Of a stretch of 64,000 nucleotides of DNA, positions 1 to 8,871 are shown one piece after another (the stretch's first letter is position 1; the number at the start of each line of letters is the position of its first letter). The translations under genes were made by a program, and so were the position numbers. This DNA comes from DATAOG01 sp963757395 (GTDB lineage: Bacteria; Pseudomonadota; Alphaproteobacteria; Geminicoccales; Geminicoccaceae), in assembly GCA_963757395.1 (NCBI GenBank), contig CAVWRK010000003.1:186001-250000 (forward strand), written 5' to 3'. The notes beneath the pieces were generated by a model. It was not told the DNA's origin. It was given only the letters and a program-made list of their open reading frames with translations, and did not search any database.

Positions 1-8
1 TTCAGGCT

Positions 9-269
9 TCAGAGGAGCTTGACCAGGGCCGCGATGATCGCAACCGCGGCAGCCAGCATGCTACCCACGCGGATGGTGAGCTGGTCTTTGACGCGCTGCT
101 CCATGACTACGAGATCGCTTCGAAGCAGAGCCACATCCTGCTTGGTCGCGAGCTGTTCACCGAGCGGGCGGACATGCTCGTCAGCCAGGATCTCGGCCTG
201 CTCGATCGGCATGCCGGCCGCGGTCAACCGTTTGACAAAGGCGTGGGTGTCGAAGATCGCGCTGGCCAT
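9..269 (-). CDS. DUF1640-like small coiled-coil membrane protein
   Basis: An 86-residue protein. The N-terminal half reads like the start of the DUF1640/CCDC90 family (FDTHAFVKRL, then a helix with AEILADEH). Residues about 42-66 form a charged coiled coil (LATKQDVALLRSDL). Residues about 68-86 form one hydrophobic C-terminal membrane helix ending in KLL. That order of coiled coil followed by a C-terminal anchor is typical of the family, whose bacterial role is not defined. It lies 15 bases after hisS on the same strand and may share its transcript. The assignment rests on overall pattern rather than a diagnostic motif. Confidence 0.7.
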   Translation of the reverse strand: MASAIFDTHAFVKRLTAAGMPIEQAEILADEHVRPLGEQLATKQDVALLRSDLVVMEQRVKDQLTIRVGSMLAAAVAIIAALVKLL

Positions 270-284
270 GGCACCAATCTGGTC

Positions 285-1536
285 TCAGCCGGCGGCTTCC
301 GCAAGCAGGCGGCCGGCAAGCCCGGCGCGGGCGACCTCGGTCTGCTCGCCCCGGTCGAGATCGCGCAGCACGACGTTGCCCTTGGCGATCTCGTCCTCGC
401 CGAGCAGGAGCGCGAAGCGGGCCTGGCGCTGGGCGGCGCGCTTCAGGCGCTGGCCGACCTTGCCGCGAAAGTCCATCTCGACGGTCAGGCCGGCCGCGCG
501 CAGCTCCTCGGCGAGACGCAGCGCCTCGAGCTCGGCGGCCTCGCCGATCGGCACCACCGCGACCGGGCGCGCCACGGCCGGGGTCGCGTCGAGCAGCATC
601 GCCAGGCGCTCGACGCCGGCGGCCCAGCCGATGCCCGGCGTGTCGGGTCCGCCCATGGTCCTGACCAGGCCATCGTAGCGGCCGCCGGCCAGCACCGCCC
701 CCTGGGCGCCGAGCTCGGTGGTCGTGAACTCGAAGGCGGTGTGGGTGTAGTAGTCGAGGCCGCGCACCAGGCGCGGGTTGACCTCATAGCCGATGCCGAG
801 CGCATCGAGTCCCGCCCGCACCTTCGCGAAGAAGGCCTGCGAGGGCTCATTCAGGCATTCGGTCAGGACCGGCGCGTCCTTCAGGATCTCGCGGTCGCCC
901 GGGTCCTTGCTGTCGAGGATGCGCGAGCGGGTTGCGCTCGAGCCGCGTGCGGCTGTCCTCGGACAGACGCTCGCGGAAGCCCTCGAGGTAGTCGACCAGG
1001 CGCTCGCGGTAGGCGCGCCGGCTGTCCGGGTCGCCGAGCGTGTTCAGCTCGAGGGTCACCTTGGCGCCAAGCCCGAGCGCCTCGAGGATGCGCCGGCCGA
1101 CCGCGATCACCTCGACGTCGGCTTCGGGCTCGGGCGCGCCCAGGACCTCGACGTCGATCTGGTGGAACTGGCGCAGGCGGCCCTTCTGCGGCCGCTCGTA
1201 GCGGAACACCGGGCCGCTCATGAACAGGCGCGTCGGCAGACTCTGGCCGAGCGCGCCAGAAATCAGCGCGCGCGCGACGCCGGCCGTGAACTCGGGCCGG
1301 AGCGTGATCTGCTCGCCGCCCCGGTCCTCGAAGCTGTACATCTCCTTGGTGACGATGTCCGAGGTCTCGCCGAGCGTGCGCGCGAACACTTCTGTGAACT
1401 CGAACACCGGCGTCGCGATCTCGGCATAACCATAGCGCGCCGCGACCGCGCGGCCGGTCTCGACCACCTCGCGATGCCGCAAGGCATCGTCGCCGACGAT
1501 GTCGTGGGTGCCGCGGACGGGGCGAAGCGCGCTCAT
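285..1536 (-). CDS. hisS: Histidyl-tRNA synthetase, one frame break
   Basis: Class II aminoacyl-tRNA synthetase charging tRNA-His. The N-terminal segment (1536 to about 925) has the start MSALRPVRGTHDI, motif 2 (FRYERPQKGRLRQFHQ) and the NTLGD insertion. The C-terminal segment (to 285) has the histidine-specific RGLDYYTHTAFE, motif 3 (GIGWAAGVERLAML) and the anticodon-binding domain. The two segments are in different frames. Removing one base near 925 restores the expected NPLRILDSK junction, so this is one essential gene with a one-base insertion, probably a sequence error. The ATG overlaps the stop of the upstream DUF2442 gene by four bases (ATGA). Confidence 0.95.
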
Positions 1537-1877
1537 GGCTGGTTGCAGACTTGTCGGAGGTGGTCGGACGTGACTGGCCGGGGCTTATCGCAATTTACGG
1601 CCAGGAATGCAAAGCCCAAGGCGTCAAAGCTGTTCGGCGATCGGTCAGGCCGGAGAGGCTTGGCACCGGGCGCCGGCTTGCCGCGCAAGAGACCTTTGAC
1701 ACTCACATGCTCATCGATCTCCGGCCATTCGATGGCGTCACCGAAGGGCATGATCTGCCAGCGGGCGCGCTGCTCCGGCGTCGCTTCGAGGAGCCGAGGC
1801 AGCCACCACAACGGCACGGAGATCCGACCGCGCGACATCCTTGCAGCGCACTCGTCTTCAAGCTCCAAAATGCTCAT
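1533..1877 (-). CDS. DUF2442 domain protein
   Basis: A 114-residue protein whose first 65 residues match the DUF2442 pattern: RISVPLWWLPRLLEATPEQR, then WPEIDEHVSVKGLLRG. DUF2442 proteins are small, of unknown function, and commonly encoded directly after a DUF4160 protein in a toxin-antitoxin-like arrangement. Here a DUF4160-type C-terminal fragment lies immediately upstream and overlaps it. The tail after about residue 70 (ending in VCNQP) is not part of the family, and a late frame break is possible. The stop overlaps the hisS start by four bases, which suggests translational coupling to hisS. Confidence 0.75.
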   Translation of the reverse strand: MSILELEDECAARMSRGRISVPLWWLPRLLEATPEQRARWQIMPFGDAIEWPEIDEHVSVKGLLRGKPAPGAKPLRPDRSPNSFDALGFAFLAVNCDKPRPVTSDHLRQVCNQP

Positions 1878-1998
1878 GCCAGGCCCTCAGCAGCTCTTCC
1901 CTATGCTCTTCGATCTTCCTTTGCATTTGGCGCAACTCATGGCCAGCAAAGCCTTTCGCCCTGACGAGCCGCAGCAGACTTGGACTCATCCTTTTCAT
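1858..1998 (-). pseudogene. N-terminally truncated DUF4160 fragment
   Basis: A 46-residue reading frame starting MKRMSPSLLRLV and ending in AWHEHFGA. It matches only the C-terminal half of DUF4160 (GF-x-GHELRQ, then IEEHREELLRAW). The family's N-terminal half, which usually carries a histidine-rich PPHxH segment, is absent. The ATG at 1998 overlaps the stop of the upstream acetyltransferase frame by four bases, and the 3' end overlaps the DUF2442 start by 20 bases. It is probably a remnant of a DUF4160-DUF2442 pair, perhaps further disturbed by an indel upstream. Confidence 0.5.
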
Positions 1999-2666
1999 GC
2001 TGAGGACATCGTCGGCTGATCGAAGCGCCTCCTCAAGCACGACGCATAGCGCGGGCAGTGCGAGGTCCGAAGCGCGCTCACGGCTCGCTCTCCGTGCGCC
2101 TGGCGGGAGAGCGGCTTGATCAGGTCGAGCATGGCGAAACCCCATCTCTCGTGCGGGTAGGCGGCACTCTCGCTCCAGCCGTGGGCCGCGTAGAAGCGAC
2201 GGGCGCGCTGGTTGTCCGCGACCACGCGCAGATGCGCGACCGCATGGCCCTGTGCCGCGATCCGGCGCTCGCCGGCCGCCAGCAGCCGGCTGCCGACGCC
2301 GCGCCGGCGGTGTGGCCTCGCGACCCAGAGATCCTCGATCCAGTCGTCGTCGGCGACCATGACGCCGACGATCCGGCCAGCGTCCAGGGCGACCAGCGCC
2401 TGCGCCCAGTTGCCCTCCGGGCGCGGCGCGTCGCCTTCGAACAGATGGCCGTAGACCTCGCGGGCGACCTCGAGCACGAGCTGCTCGATCGCCGGCAGAT
2501 CGGCGGCGACCGCCGGCCGGATCACGAGCGCGCCGCGCGCCTGGCTTTCATCGCCGACCGCGGTGGTCGGGGCCAAGCGGCGCGCCTGCCGGGTCCGGGA
2601 CAAGGGGGCGGATCGGCCCTCAGGCGCTCTTGGCGGCGACTGCACCGCCGTAGCGGCGCTCGACAT
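1995..2666 (-). CDS. GNAT-family N-acetyltransferase
   Basis: A single GNAT domain occupies about residues 47-165. VIRPAVAADLPAIEQLV opens the fold, IEDLWVARPHRRRGVGSRLL is motif A with the acetyl-CoA-binding RRxGVG loop, and NQRARRFYAAHGW is motif B. The substrate cannot be inferred. The first ATG (2666) lies inside the end of ispG and the first 45 residues are not GNAT-like. An internal GTG at 2525 (VIRP) is a reasonable alternative start. The last 35 residues, after DLIKPL, also look foreign, so a late frame break is possible. Confidence 0.8.
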   Translation of the reverse strand: MSSAATAVQSPPRAPEGRSAPLSRTRQARRLAPTTAVGDESQARGALVIRPAVAADLPAIEQLVLEVAREVYGHLFEGDAPRPEGNWAQALVALDAGRIVGVMVADDDWIEDLWVARPHRRRGVGSRLLAAGERRIAAQGHAVAHLRVVADNQRARRFYAAHGWSESAAYPHERWGFAMLDLIKPLSRQAHGERAVSALRTSHCPRYASCLRRRFDQPTMSSA

Positions 2667-3868
2667 AGCCTTCGACCAGCGCCTGGAACTCCTCGGCGAT
2701 CCGCTCGCCGCGCAGCGTGCAGGCCTTGCGGCCGTCGATGAACACCGGTGCGACCGGGCTCTCGCCGGTGCCGGGCAGGCTGATCCCGATGTCGGCGTGC
2801 TTGCTCTCGCCCGGGCCGTTGACGATGCAGCCCATGACCGCGACGTTGAGGGTCTCGACCCCCGGATAGCGCTGCTTCCAGACCGGCATCTGGGTGCGCA
2901 GATAGGTCTGGATGCGATCCGCGAGCTCCTGGAAATAGGTGCTCGTGGTCCGCCCGCAGCCCGGGCAGGCGGCGACCTGCGGCGTGAACGAGCGCAGCCC
3001 CAGACTCTGCAAGCAGCTCCTGGCAGACGACCACCTCCTGCGTCCGCGCCTCGCCGGGGCGCGGGGTCAGCGACGCCCGGATGGTGTCGCCGATCCCCTC
3101 CTGGAGCAGGATCGCGAGCGCGGCGCTGGTCGCGACGATGCCCTTGGCGCCGATCCCGGCCTCGGTCAGGCCCAGATGCAGCGCGTAGCGGGAGCGCCTG
3201 GCGAGCTCGCGATAGACCGCGAGCAGGTCCGGGACCCGGCTGACCTTGGCCGAGATCACGATCCGGTCGGCGGCAAGGCCGATCGCCTCGGCCCGCCCGG
3301 CGCTCGCCAGCGCCGAGACCACCAGCGCCTCGCGCAGCACGTCCTCGGCCGCCTTGGGCTCGGGCAGACGCGCGTTGTCGTCCATCATCCGGGTCGACAG
3401 ATCCTGGTCCAGGCTGCCCCAGTTGACCCCGATCCGGACCGGCTTGTCGTGCCGGAGTGCCACCTCGATCATCATCTCGAACTGGCGGTCGCGCTTGGCG
3501 CCGAAGCCGACGTTGCCGGGGTTGATGCGGAGCTTGGCGAGCGCCGCCGCGCAGTCCGGATGGCGGGTCAGGAACAGGTGGCCGTGGTAGTGGAAGTCGC
3601 CGACCAGGGGCACGTCGTAGCCGCGCAGCCAGAGCCGCTCGCGGATCCGCGGCACCGCGAGCGCGGCCTCGTCGGTGTTGACCGTGACGCGCACGATCTC
3701 GGAGCCGGCGTCGGCGAGCTCGATGACCTGCTGGGTGGTGGCGGCGACGTCGGCGGTGTCGGTGTTGGTCATCGACTGGACGACGACCGGCGCGCCGCCG
3801 CCGATCACGACCTCGCCGACCCGGACGGCATGGGTCCGCTGCCGCTCGATCCCGCTCAATGCGACCAT
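2620..3868 (-). CDS. ispG: 4-hydroxy-3-methylbut-2-enyl diphosphate synthase, one frame break
   Basis: IspG (GcpE) converts MEcPP to HMBPP in the non-mevalonate isoprenoid pathway and carries a [4Fe-4S] cluster. The N-terminal barrel is intact: VVVQSMTNTDTADV, then LVGDFHYHGH, then RINPGNVG. The C-terminal cluster domain, with CPGCGRT and GCIVNGPGE, is in another frame. Removing one base near 3011 restores VCQELLQSLGLRSF. This essential gene is therefore probably intact in the organism. It lies downstream of rodZ on the same strand, an order often seen in alphaproteobacteria. Confidence 0.95.
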
Positions 3869-3990
3869 ATCCGCTCCATCTTCGCCAGAGCCGGGCCGGA
3901 GCTCCGACCCTCCGGCGCGCGTCCGGCCGGCAGCCGGCCCAGCGTCGCGCGCATCATACGAAGTTTCGTCTCCGACGCCAGATCGCGCGG

Positions 3991-5352
3991 TCAGCGCGCG
4001 AGCGGCCGCCCGAAGTGCTCGCGCAGGCTCGACGGGTCGAGCGGCACGTAACGGACCACGGCGCCGCTCGTGCCGAGCGGTGCCAGCACGGTGCCGTCGA
4101 CGATCACCTCCAGGCCGCCGGCATTGCCGGTCCAGAGCTCGAGGTCGGGCCGGTTCGGTACCAGGAAGACGTCGTTCGGCTCGAGGGTCCGGTCACGCAG
4201 ATAGTCGCCGGCCGGGCTCGAGATCTGAATCCAGCTGCTCTCGAGCGCCCGGATGACCACCCGCGCGTCGGTATTGTCCGGCTCGTGGATCTGCCCGACC
4301 GGACCGATGGTCGCCGGATCGAGCGGCAAGGCGGCAAGCCGGTCCTGGCCCGTGCCCGCCGCGGCGCCGGCGCCGGCGGCACCAGAGTCGTCATCGGGGC
4401 CGGCGCCCTCGTCCAGCGCGTCCGACCCGGCGGTCGGCCGGGCCAGGGCGTAGGCCCGGGCGGCGCCGGGCGGCGGTCTGGGCCCCGCTTCCGGCGCGAT
4501 CGCCGGCAGCGCCGGAGTGCCGGGCCCGGCGCCCTCGGCGGGCTCGGTCGCGCGCGGCAGGGTCGGCGCCGCCACAAGGGGTGCCGGCGGCGACGGCGCC
4601 GGGGGCGATGGCGCCGGCGCCACGGTGGCCGGTGCCGCCGCGGTCCGCTCCGGGGCGGCGACCCCCGTGGCCGGCAGCGGCCCGCTCGCCGGTCCGGTCG
4701 ACCCGGCGCTGGCGCCGCTCGACCCGACGGCGGGTAGCGGGTCCGACCGCGCCACGGCGGGCCGGGCCTCATGCACCACCGACCCGGTGCCCGCAGGCGG
4801 TCGCCGCGGCAGCGCCGGGCTGAGGTCGGCAGCCGGCGGCGCGATGCCATCGCCGTCATCACGAAAGGCCCCGAACGCCAGATTGCGCAGACTGGCCGGC
4901 ACCTCGGCGACCGTCTCGATCACCAGTTGGCTGCCGTGGTCGACATAGGTCCAGCCGGCATAGATGCCGGCGACCGCGGCCAGCGACAAAACCAGAATCG
5001 GCGTCTTCGGCAAGCGGCTCTCGGGCAGCGGGGTGCGGATGCGCAGCCGCGTCTTGTCGGTCAGGTTGGCGACCGTCGACTTGATCTGGGTGATCAGGTC
5101 GTCGCCGTCGAAGCCCAGATAGTCGGCGTAGCTGCGCAGGAAGCCGAGCGCATAGGTCCGCCCCGGCATCGTCGACAGGTCGCCCTGCTCGATGCCGAGC
5201 AGATAGATCGCCTTGATCCGCAGATGCTGGCCGACCTCGTCCAGATGCTCGCCGCGCTCCAGCCGGACCTGGCGCAGCTGCGCACCGACCTCGCGCATCA
5301 AGGTCTCGGCGGGGTCGAGCTGGTCGTGATCCTCATTCGTCGAACCGAGCAT
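3991..5352 (-). CDS. rodZ: RodZ-like helix-turn-helix membrane protein
   Basis: A 453-residue protein. Residues about 20-90 are the RodZ-type helix-turn-helix (VGAQLRQVRLERG, then YALGFLRSYADYLG). One membrane helix follows at about 118-137 (TPILVLSLAAVAGIYAGW). A long Ala/Pro-rich periplasmic linker leads to a C-terminal DUF4115 domain (about 365-440, SSWIQISSPAGDYL and LEVIVDG). RodZ couples MreB filaments to the cell-wall elongation machinery. The domain order and length fit the family. It lies about 120 bases upstream of ispG on the same strand. Confidence 0.88.
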   Translation of the reverse strand: MLGSTNEDHDQLDPAETLMREVGAQLRQVRLERGEHLDEVGQHLRIKAIYLLGIEQGDLSTMPGRTYALGFLRSYADYLGFDGDDLITQIKSTVANLTDKTRLRIRTPLPESRLPKTPILVLSLAAVAGIYAGWTYVDHGSQLVIETVAEVPASLRNLAFGAFRDDGDGIAPPAADLSPALPRRPPAGTGSVVHEARPAVARSDPLPAVGSSGASAGSTGPASGPLPATGVAAPERTAAAPATVAPAPSPPAPSPPAPLVAAPTLPRATEPAEGAGPGTPALPAIAPEAGPRPPPGAARAYALARPTAGSDALDEGAGPDDDSGAAGAGAAAGTGQDRLAALPLDPATIGPVGQIHEPDNTDARVVIRALESSWIQISSPAGDYLRDRTLEPNDVFLVPNRPDLELWTGNAGGLEVIVDGTVLAPLGTSGAVVRYVPLDPSSLREHFGRPLAR

Positions 5353-5467
5353 GGCGTGCGCGACCGCGACCGGGGTGGCGATCCTGGGTCGGACCGTCCG
5401 ACGCGCCCGCCGCCCGTAAGCCCTCGCAAGCGCTCAAGGGCGGCATCGACCCGGCGATGGACAACTG

Positions 5468-7786
5468 TCAGATATGCAGTTGCACGCCGTGATCAAGCGC
5501 ATAGTGGCGCAGTCTAACACGCAGGCTGTGGTCGGGTAAATCGCAGAGCTGACCCAGATACTCCGCGAGCCGGCCGCAGCGGAGCGAGCGCAGCATCGCC
5601 TTGACCGGGCCGACATCGGCGGGCGTGAGCGACAGGGTACGCACGCCGAGCCCGAGCAGGACCATGGCCTCGAGCGGGCGCGAGGCCATCTCGCCGCAGA
5701 TCGAAAGCGACACCCCCGCCGCCCGGCAGCGCTCGACCAACTCGCGCAGGAACGAGAGCACCGGCGGCGACAGGACGTCGTAGCGGTCGATCAGCTCGGG
5801 ATTGCCGCGGTCGCAGGCGAACAGGAACTGAAACAGATCGTTGCTGCCGATCGACAGGAAGTCGATCCGCGGCAGCAGCGCCCGCAGCTGCCAGAACAGG
5901 GAGGGCACCTCGAGCATGGCGCCGACCCGCAGCCGGCCCGGCAGCACCTCGCCCCGAGCCTCGGCCCGCTCGAGCTCCATCGCCAGCAGCTGCTTGGCGG
6001 CGGTGACCTCGGCGACCTCGGCGACCATCGGGAACATGATGTCGAGCGGCCGCCCCTCGGCGCCCCTGATCAGCGCCCGTAGCTGGGTGCGCAGGATCGC
6101 CGGCCGGTCCAGGACCATGCGCATGGCGCGCCAGCCCATGGCCGGGTTCTCCTCGTAGGGGAAGTTCCAGTACGGCAGGTGCTTGTCGCTGCCGACGTCG
6201 AGGGTGCGGAAGATCACCGGCTTGTCGCCGGCCGCCTGGCGCACCTTGGCGTACAGCTCGCTCTGGGCGTCGACGCCCGGCAGGCGGTCGCCGACCATGA
6301 AGGCGAGCTCGGTGCGATAGAGGCCGATGCCGTCGGCGGCGGTCGCCTCGAGCGCCGCGAGGTCGACCAGGAAGGCGGCGTTCAGATGCAGGCCGACGCG
6401 CATGCCGTCGAGCGTCACCGCCGGCTGGTCACGGAGCGTCGCGTAAATCCTCTGCCGCTCGGCCCGATCGGCGAGCGAGCGGCCGAACGCCTGCTCGACG
6501 TCCTCGCCCGGCCGGACGAAGATCTGGCCGTTGTCGCCGTCGAGCGCCAGCCGGTCGCCGGGCTCGATCCGGCTCATGGCACCCCGGACCCGGCCGACCA
6601 TCGGGATGCCGAAGGCGCGGGCGACGATCGTCACATGGGCGGTGGGCGAACCCTCCTCCAGGATCACGCCGCGCAGGCGCGAGCGGTCGTACTCGATCAG
6701 CTCGGCCGGGCCGAGCGTCCGCGCGACCAGGATGAACTCGTCCGGCAACGAGCCCGGGTCGTGCAGCTGGCTGCGCCCGGTCAGGTGGACCAGGAGGCGG
6801 TCGGCCAGCGCCTCGAGGTCGTGGAGGCGCTCCTTCAGATAGGCATCGGCGACATGCGCCATGCGCAGCCGGGTCTCCTCCTGCACCCGGCGGACGGCCG
6901 CCTCGGCGGAGAGGCCGGTGCGGATCGCCTCGCGCATGCTGCGTCGCCAGCCGGCGTCGTGGGCGAACATGCGATAGGCCTCGAGCACCTCGCGGTGCTC
7001 GCCGTTGGCGACCTCGGGCATCAGCAGGAGCTGGTCGACCGAGGCGCGCAGGCTGGCGATCGCCGCCTCGAGCCGCTGCGCCTCGCTGTCCGGATCGTCC
7101 GCGACCAGGCGGGTGACCTCGATCCGCAGCTGGTGCAGCAGCGCGCTGCCGAGCGCCACGCCTTCGACCAGACGCTGGCCCTCCATGCGCTCGGGACCGG
7201 CCGCCCGGCCGAGCCCGGCCGGGAACTGGCTGGGGTCGAGCAGGCCCCCCGAGGCCAGCATCTCGGCGAACACGGTGGCGATGATCTGGAGCGCCTCGAC
7301 CTCCTCGTCGGAATAGTGCCGGCGGGTCCGGTTCTGGATCACCAGCACGCCGGTCACGCGGCCGCCGTGGACGATCGGCACCCCGAGGAAGGAGTGATAG
7401 ATCTCCTCGCCGGTCTCCGGCCGGTAGGCGAAGTCGGGATGGCTCTGGGCGTCCGGGAGGTTGATCACCGAGCCATGGGCCGCGATCAGGCCGACCAGGC
7501 CTTCGCCGACCCGGAGCCGGGTCTGGTGGACGGCGCTTCGCCTGAGGCCTTCGGTCGCGAACAGCTCGAGATACTCGCCGCCGCGCGTCACATAGGCGGA
7601 GCAGACCTCGGCGACGATGTCGGCGGCGATCATGCGGACCATGCGGTCGAGCCGCTCCTGCGGGCTGACCGTGGTCGCCATGACCTGGACCAGGCGCCGG
7701 AGCAGACGGCGGGCCGCGCTCAGCTCGTCGCCGCGGCGCTCGGCCGTGGGCGCGGGCGGGCCGCCGCGGCCCGTGGCCAGCGTCAT
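5468..7786 (-). CDS. ptsP: Phosphoenolpyruvate-protein phosphotransferase PtsP (EI-Ntr)
   Basis: A 772-residue enzyme I of the nitrogen phosphotransferase system. It passes phosphate from PEP to NPr and so to EIIA-Ntr. Domains in order: GAF sensor (about 40-180, GEEIYHSFLGVPI), PEP-utilising N-terminal domain, swivelling domain with the phosphorylated histidine in GSPTAHVTIVARAFG, then the PEP-binding barrel ending with LSICGEMASRP. In this pathway the GAF domain is known to sense nitrogen metabolites in related proteins. The ATG overlaps the stop of the nitronate monooxygenase gene by four bases, so the two are probably co-translated. Confidence 0.95.
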   Translation of the reverse strand: MTLATGRGGPPAPTAERRGDELSAARRLLRRLVQVMATTVSPQERLDRMVRMIAADIVAEVCSAYVTRGGEYLELFATEGLRRSAVHQTRLRVGEGLVGLIAAHGSVINLPDAQSHPDFAYRPETGEEIYHSFLGVPIVHGGRVTGVLVIQNRTRRHYSDEEVEALQIIATVFAEMLASGGLLDPSQFPAGLGRAAGPERMEGQRLVEGVALGSALLHQLRIEVTRLVADDPDSEAQRLEAAIASLRASVDQLLLMPEVANGEHREVLEAYRMFAHDAGWRRSMREAIRTGLSAEAAVRRVQEETRLRMAHVADAYLKERLHDLEALADRLLVHLTGRSQLHDPGSLPDEFILVARTLGPAELIEYDRSRLRGVILEEGSPTAHVTIVARAFGIPMVGRVRGAMSRIEPGDRLALDGDNGQIFVRPGEDVEQAFGRSLADRAERQRIYATLRDQPAVTLDGMRVGLHLNAAFLVDLAALEATAADGIGLYRTELAFMVGDRLPGVDAQSELYAKVRQAAGDKPVIFRTLDVGSDKHLPYWNFPYEENPAMGWRAMRMVLDRPAILRTQLRALIRGAEGRPLDIMFPMVAEVAEVTAAKQLLAMELERAEARGEVLPGRLRVGAMLEVPSLFWQLRALLPRIDFLSIGSNDLFQFLFACDRGNPELIDRYDVLSPPVLSFLRELVERCRAAGVSLSICGEMASRPLEAMVLLGLGVRTLSLTPADVGPVKAMLRSLRCGRLAEYLGQLCDLPDHSLRVRLRHYALDHGVQLHI

Positions 7787-8871
7787 TCGGCGGCCGCCGG
7801 CAGGGGCCGCGGGCTCGCCGTGTCGCGCTCGAGCGCCGCCACCGTCTGCGCCACCAGCTCCGCCAGGATCGCGGCCACGGGCTGCTCCCGCTCGATCAGC
7901 CCGACGCTCTGGCCGGCCATCAGCGAGCCGCTCTCGACGTCGCCGTCGATCACCGCCCGGCGCAGCGCGCCGGCCCAGAAGTGCTCGATCGCGAGCGCCG
8001 CCTCGTCGTAGCTCAGCTCACCGGCGCGATGGCGGCCGATCACCTCGAGCTGGGTGTCGACGAAGCGGCGGCTCGCCTGGTTGGCGAGCGCGCGCACCGG
8101 GATCACCTTGAACTCCGGATCGATCTGAACCGAGGCCACGGCATCGCGGGCGTTCGCCCGGATGAACGCCCGCTTGAAGGCCGGATGGGCGATCGACTCC
8201 TCGGCGCAGACGAACCGCGTGCCCATCTGGCAGCCGGCCGCACCCATGCGCAGCCAGGCACAGATCGCCTCGCCGTGACCGATGCCGCCGGCGACGAACA
8301 CCGGCACCGCGCGAAGGTGCGGCAGGATCTCCTGGGCGAGCACGCTGGTTGCGACCGGGCCGATGTGGCCGCCCGCCTCCATGCCCTCGATGATCAGGGC
8401 ATCGGCGCCCTGACGCACCAGCTTTCTCGCGACCCCGAGGCTCGGCGCAAAGCAGAGCAGACTGGCGCCGCCGTCCTTGACCTTCGCCATGGTGGCGCGG
8501 TCGGGCAGGCCGCCCGCGAGCACGATGTGGCCGACCCGGTGCTCGTGGCAGACCGCGACCAGCTCGGCGAGCTTCGGATGCATCAGGATCAGGTTCACCC
8601 CAAACGGTCGCGCGGTCAGCGTCTGGGTGGCGGCGATCTCGGCACCGAGCTCGGCCGGGCCCATGGCGCCGCAGGCGAGCACGCCGAAGCCGCCGGCATT
8701 GGAGATCGCCGACACCAGCCGGCGTTCCGAGACCCAGGTCATGGCGCCGCCCATCAGCGCCAACGGGCAACCGAGGAACTCGGTTCCAGCACCCCACAGC
8801 CGCTCGAGCTGGCGGTGTCCCGGCGCCGACGATCCGGAGATCGGGGCGGGCTCAGGCGGCATCGAGGCCAT
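7783..8871 (-). CDS. Nitronate monooxygenase-family FMN enzyme
   Basis: A 362-residue TIM-barrel flavoprotein of the 2-nitropropane dioxygenase/NMO family. GGAMTWVSERRLVSAISNAGGFG forms the N-terminal FMN-binding segment; further on are EGMEAGGHIG, with the conserved glycine-rich loop, VFVAGGIGHG and GCQMGTRFV. NMO enzymes oxidise alkyl nitronates, but many members of the family have unknown substrates. The start overlaps the end of lysC by 20 bases (a second ATG at 8862 overlaps by 11). The stop overlaps ptsP by four bases, which gives a lysC-NMO-ptsP operon. Confidence 0.88.
   Translation of the reverse strand: MASMPPEPAPISGSSAPGHRQLERLWGAGTEFLGCPLALMGGAMTWVSERRLVSAISNAGGFGVLACGAMGPAELGAEIAATQTLTARPFGVNLILMHPKLAELVAVCHEHRVGHIVLAGGLPDRATMAKVKDGGASLLCFAPSLGVARKLVRQGADALIIEGMEAGGHIGPVATSVLAQEILPHLRAVPVFVAGGIGHGEAICAWLRMGAAGCQMGTRFVCAEESIAHPAFKRAFIRANARDAVASVQIDPEFKVIPVRALANQASRRFVDTQLEVIGRHRAGELSYDEAALAIEHFWAGALRRAVIDGDVESGSLMAGQSVGLIEREQPVAAILAELVAQTVAALERDTASPRPLPAAAE

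Noticed and set aside
6179..8011. Plus-strand open frame of 610 residues
   Set aside because: It is antisense to ptsP, with the repetitive His/Asp/Arg composition that high-GC antisense frames have.
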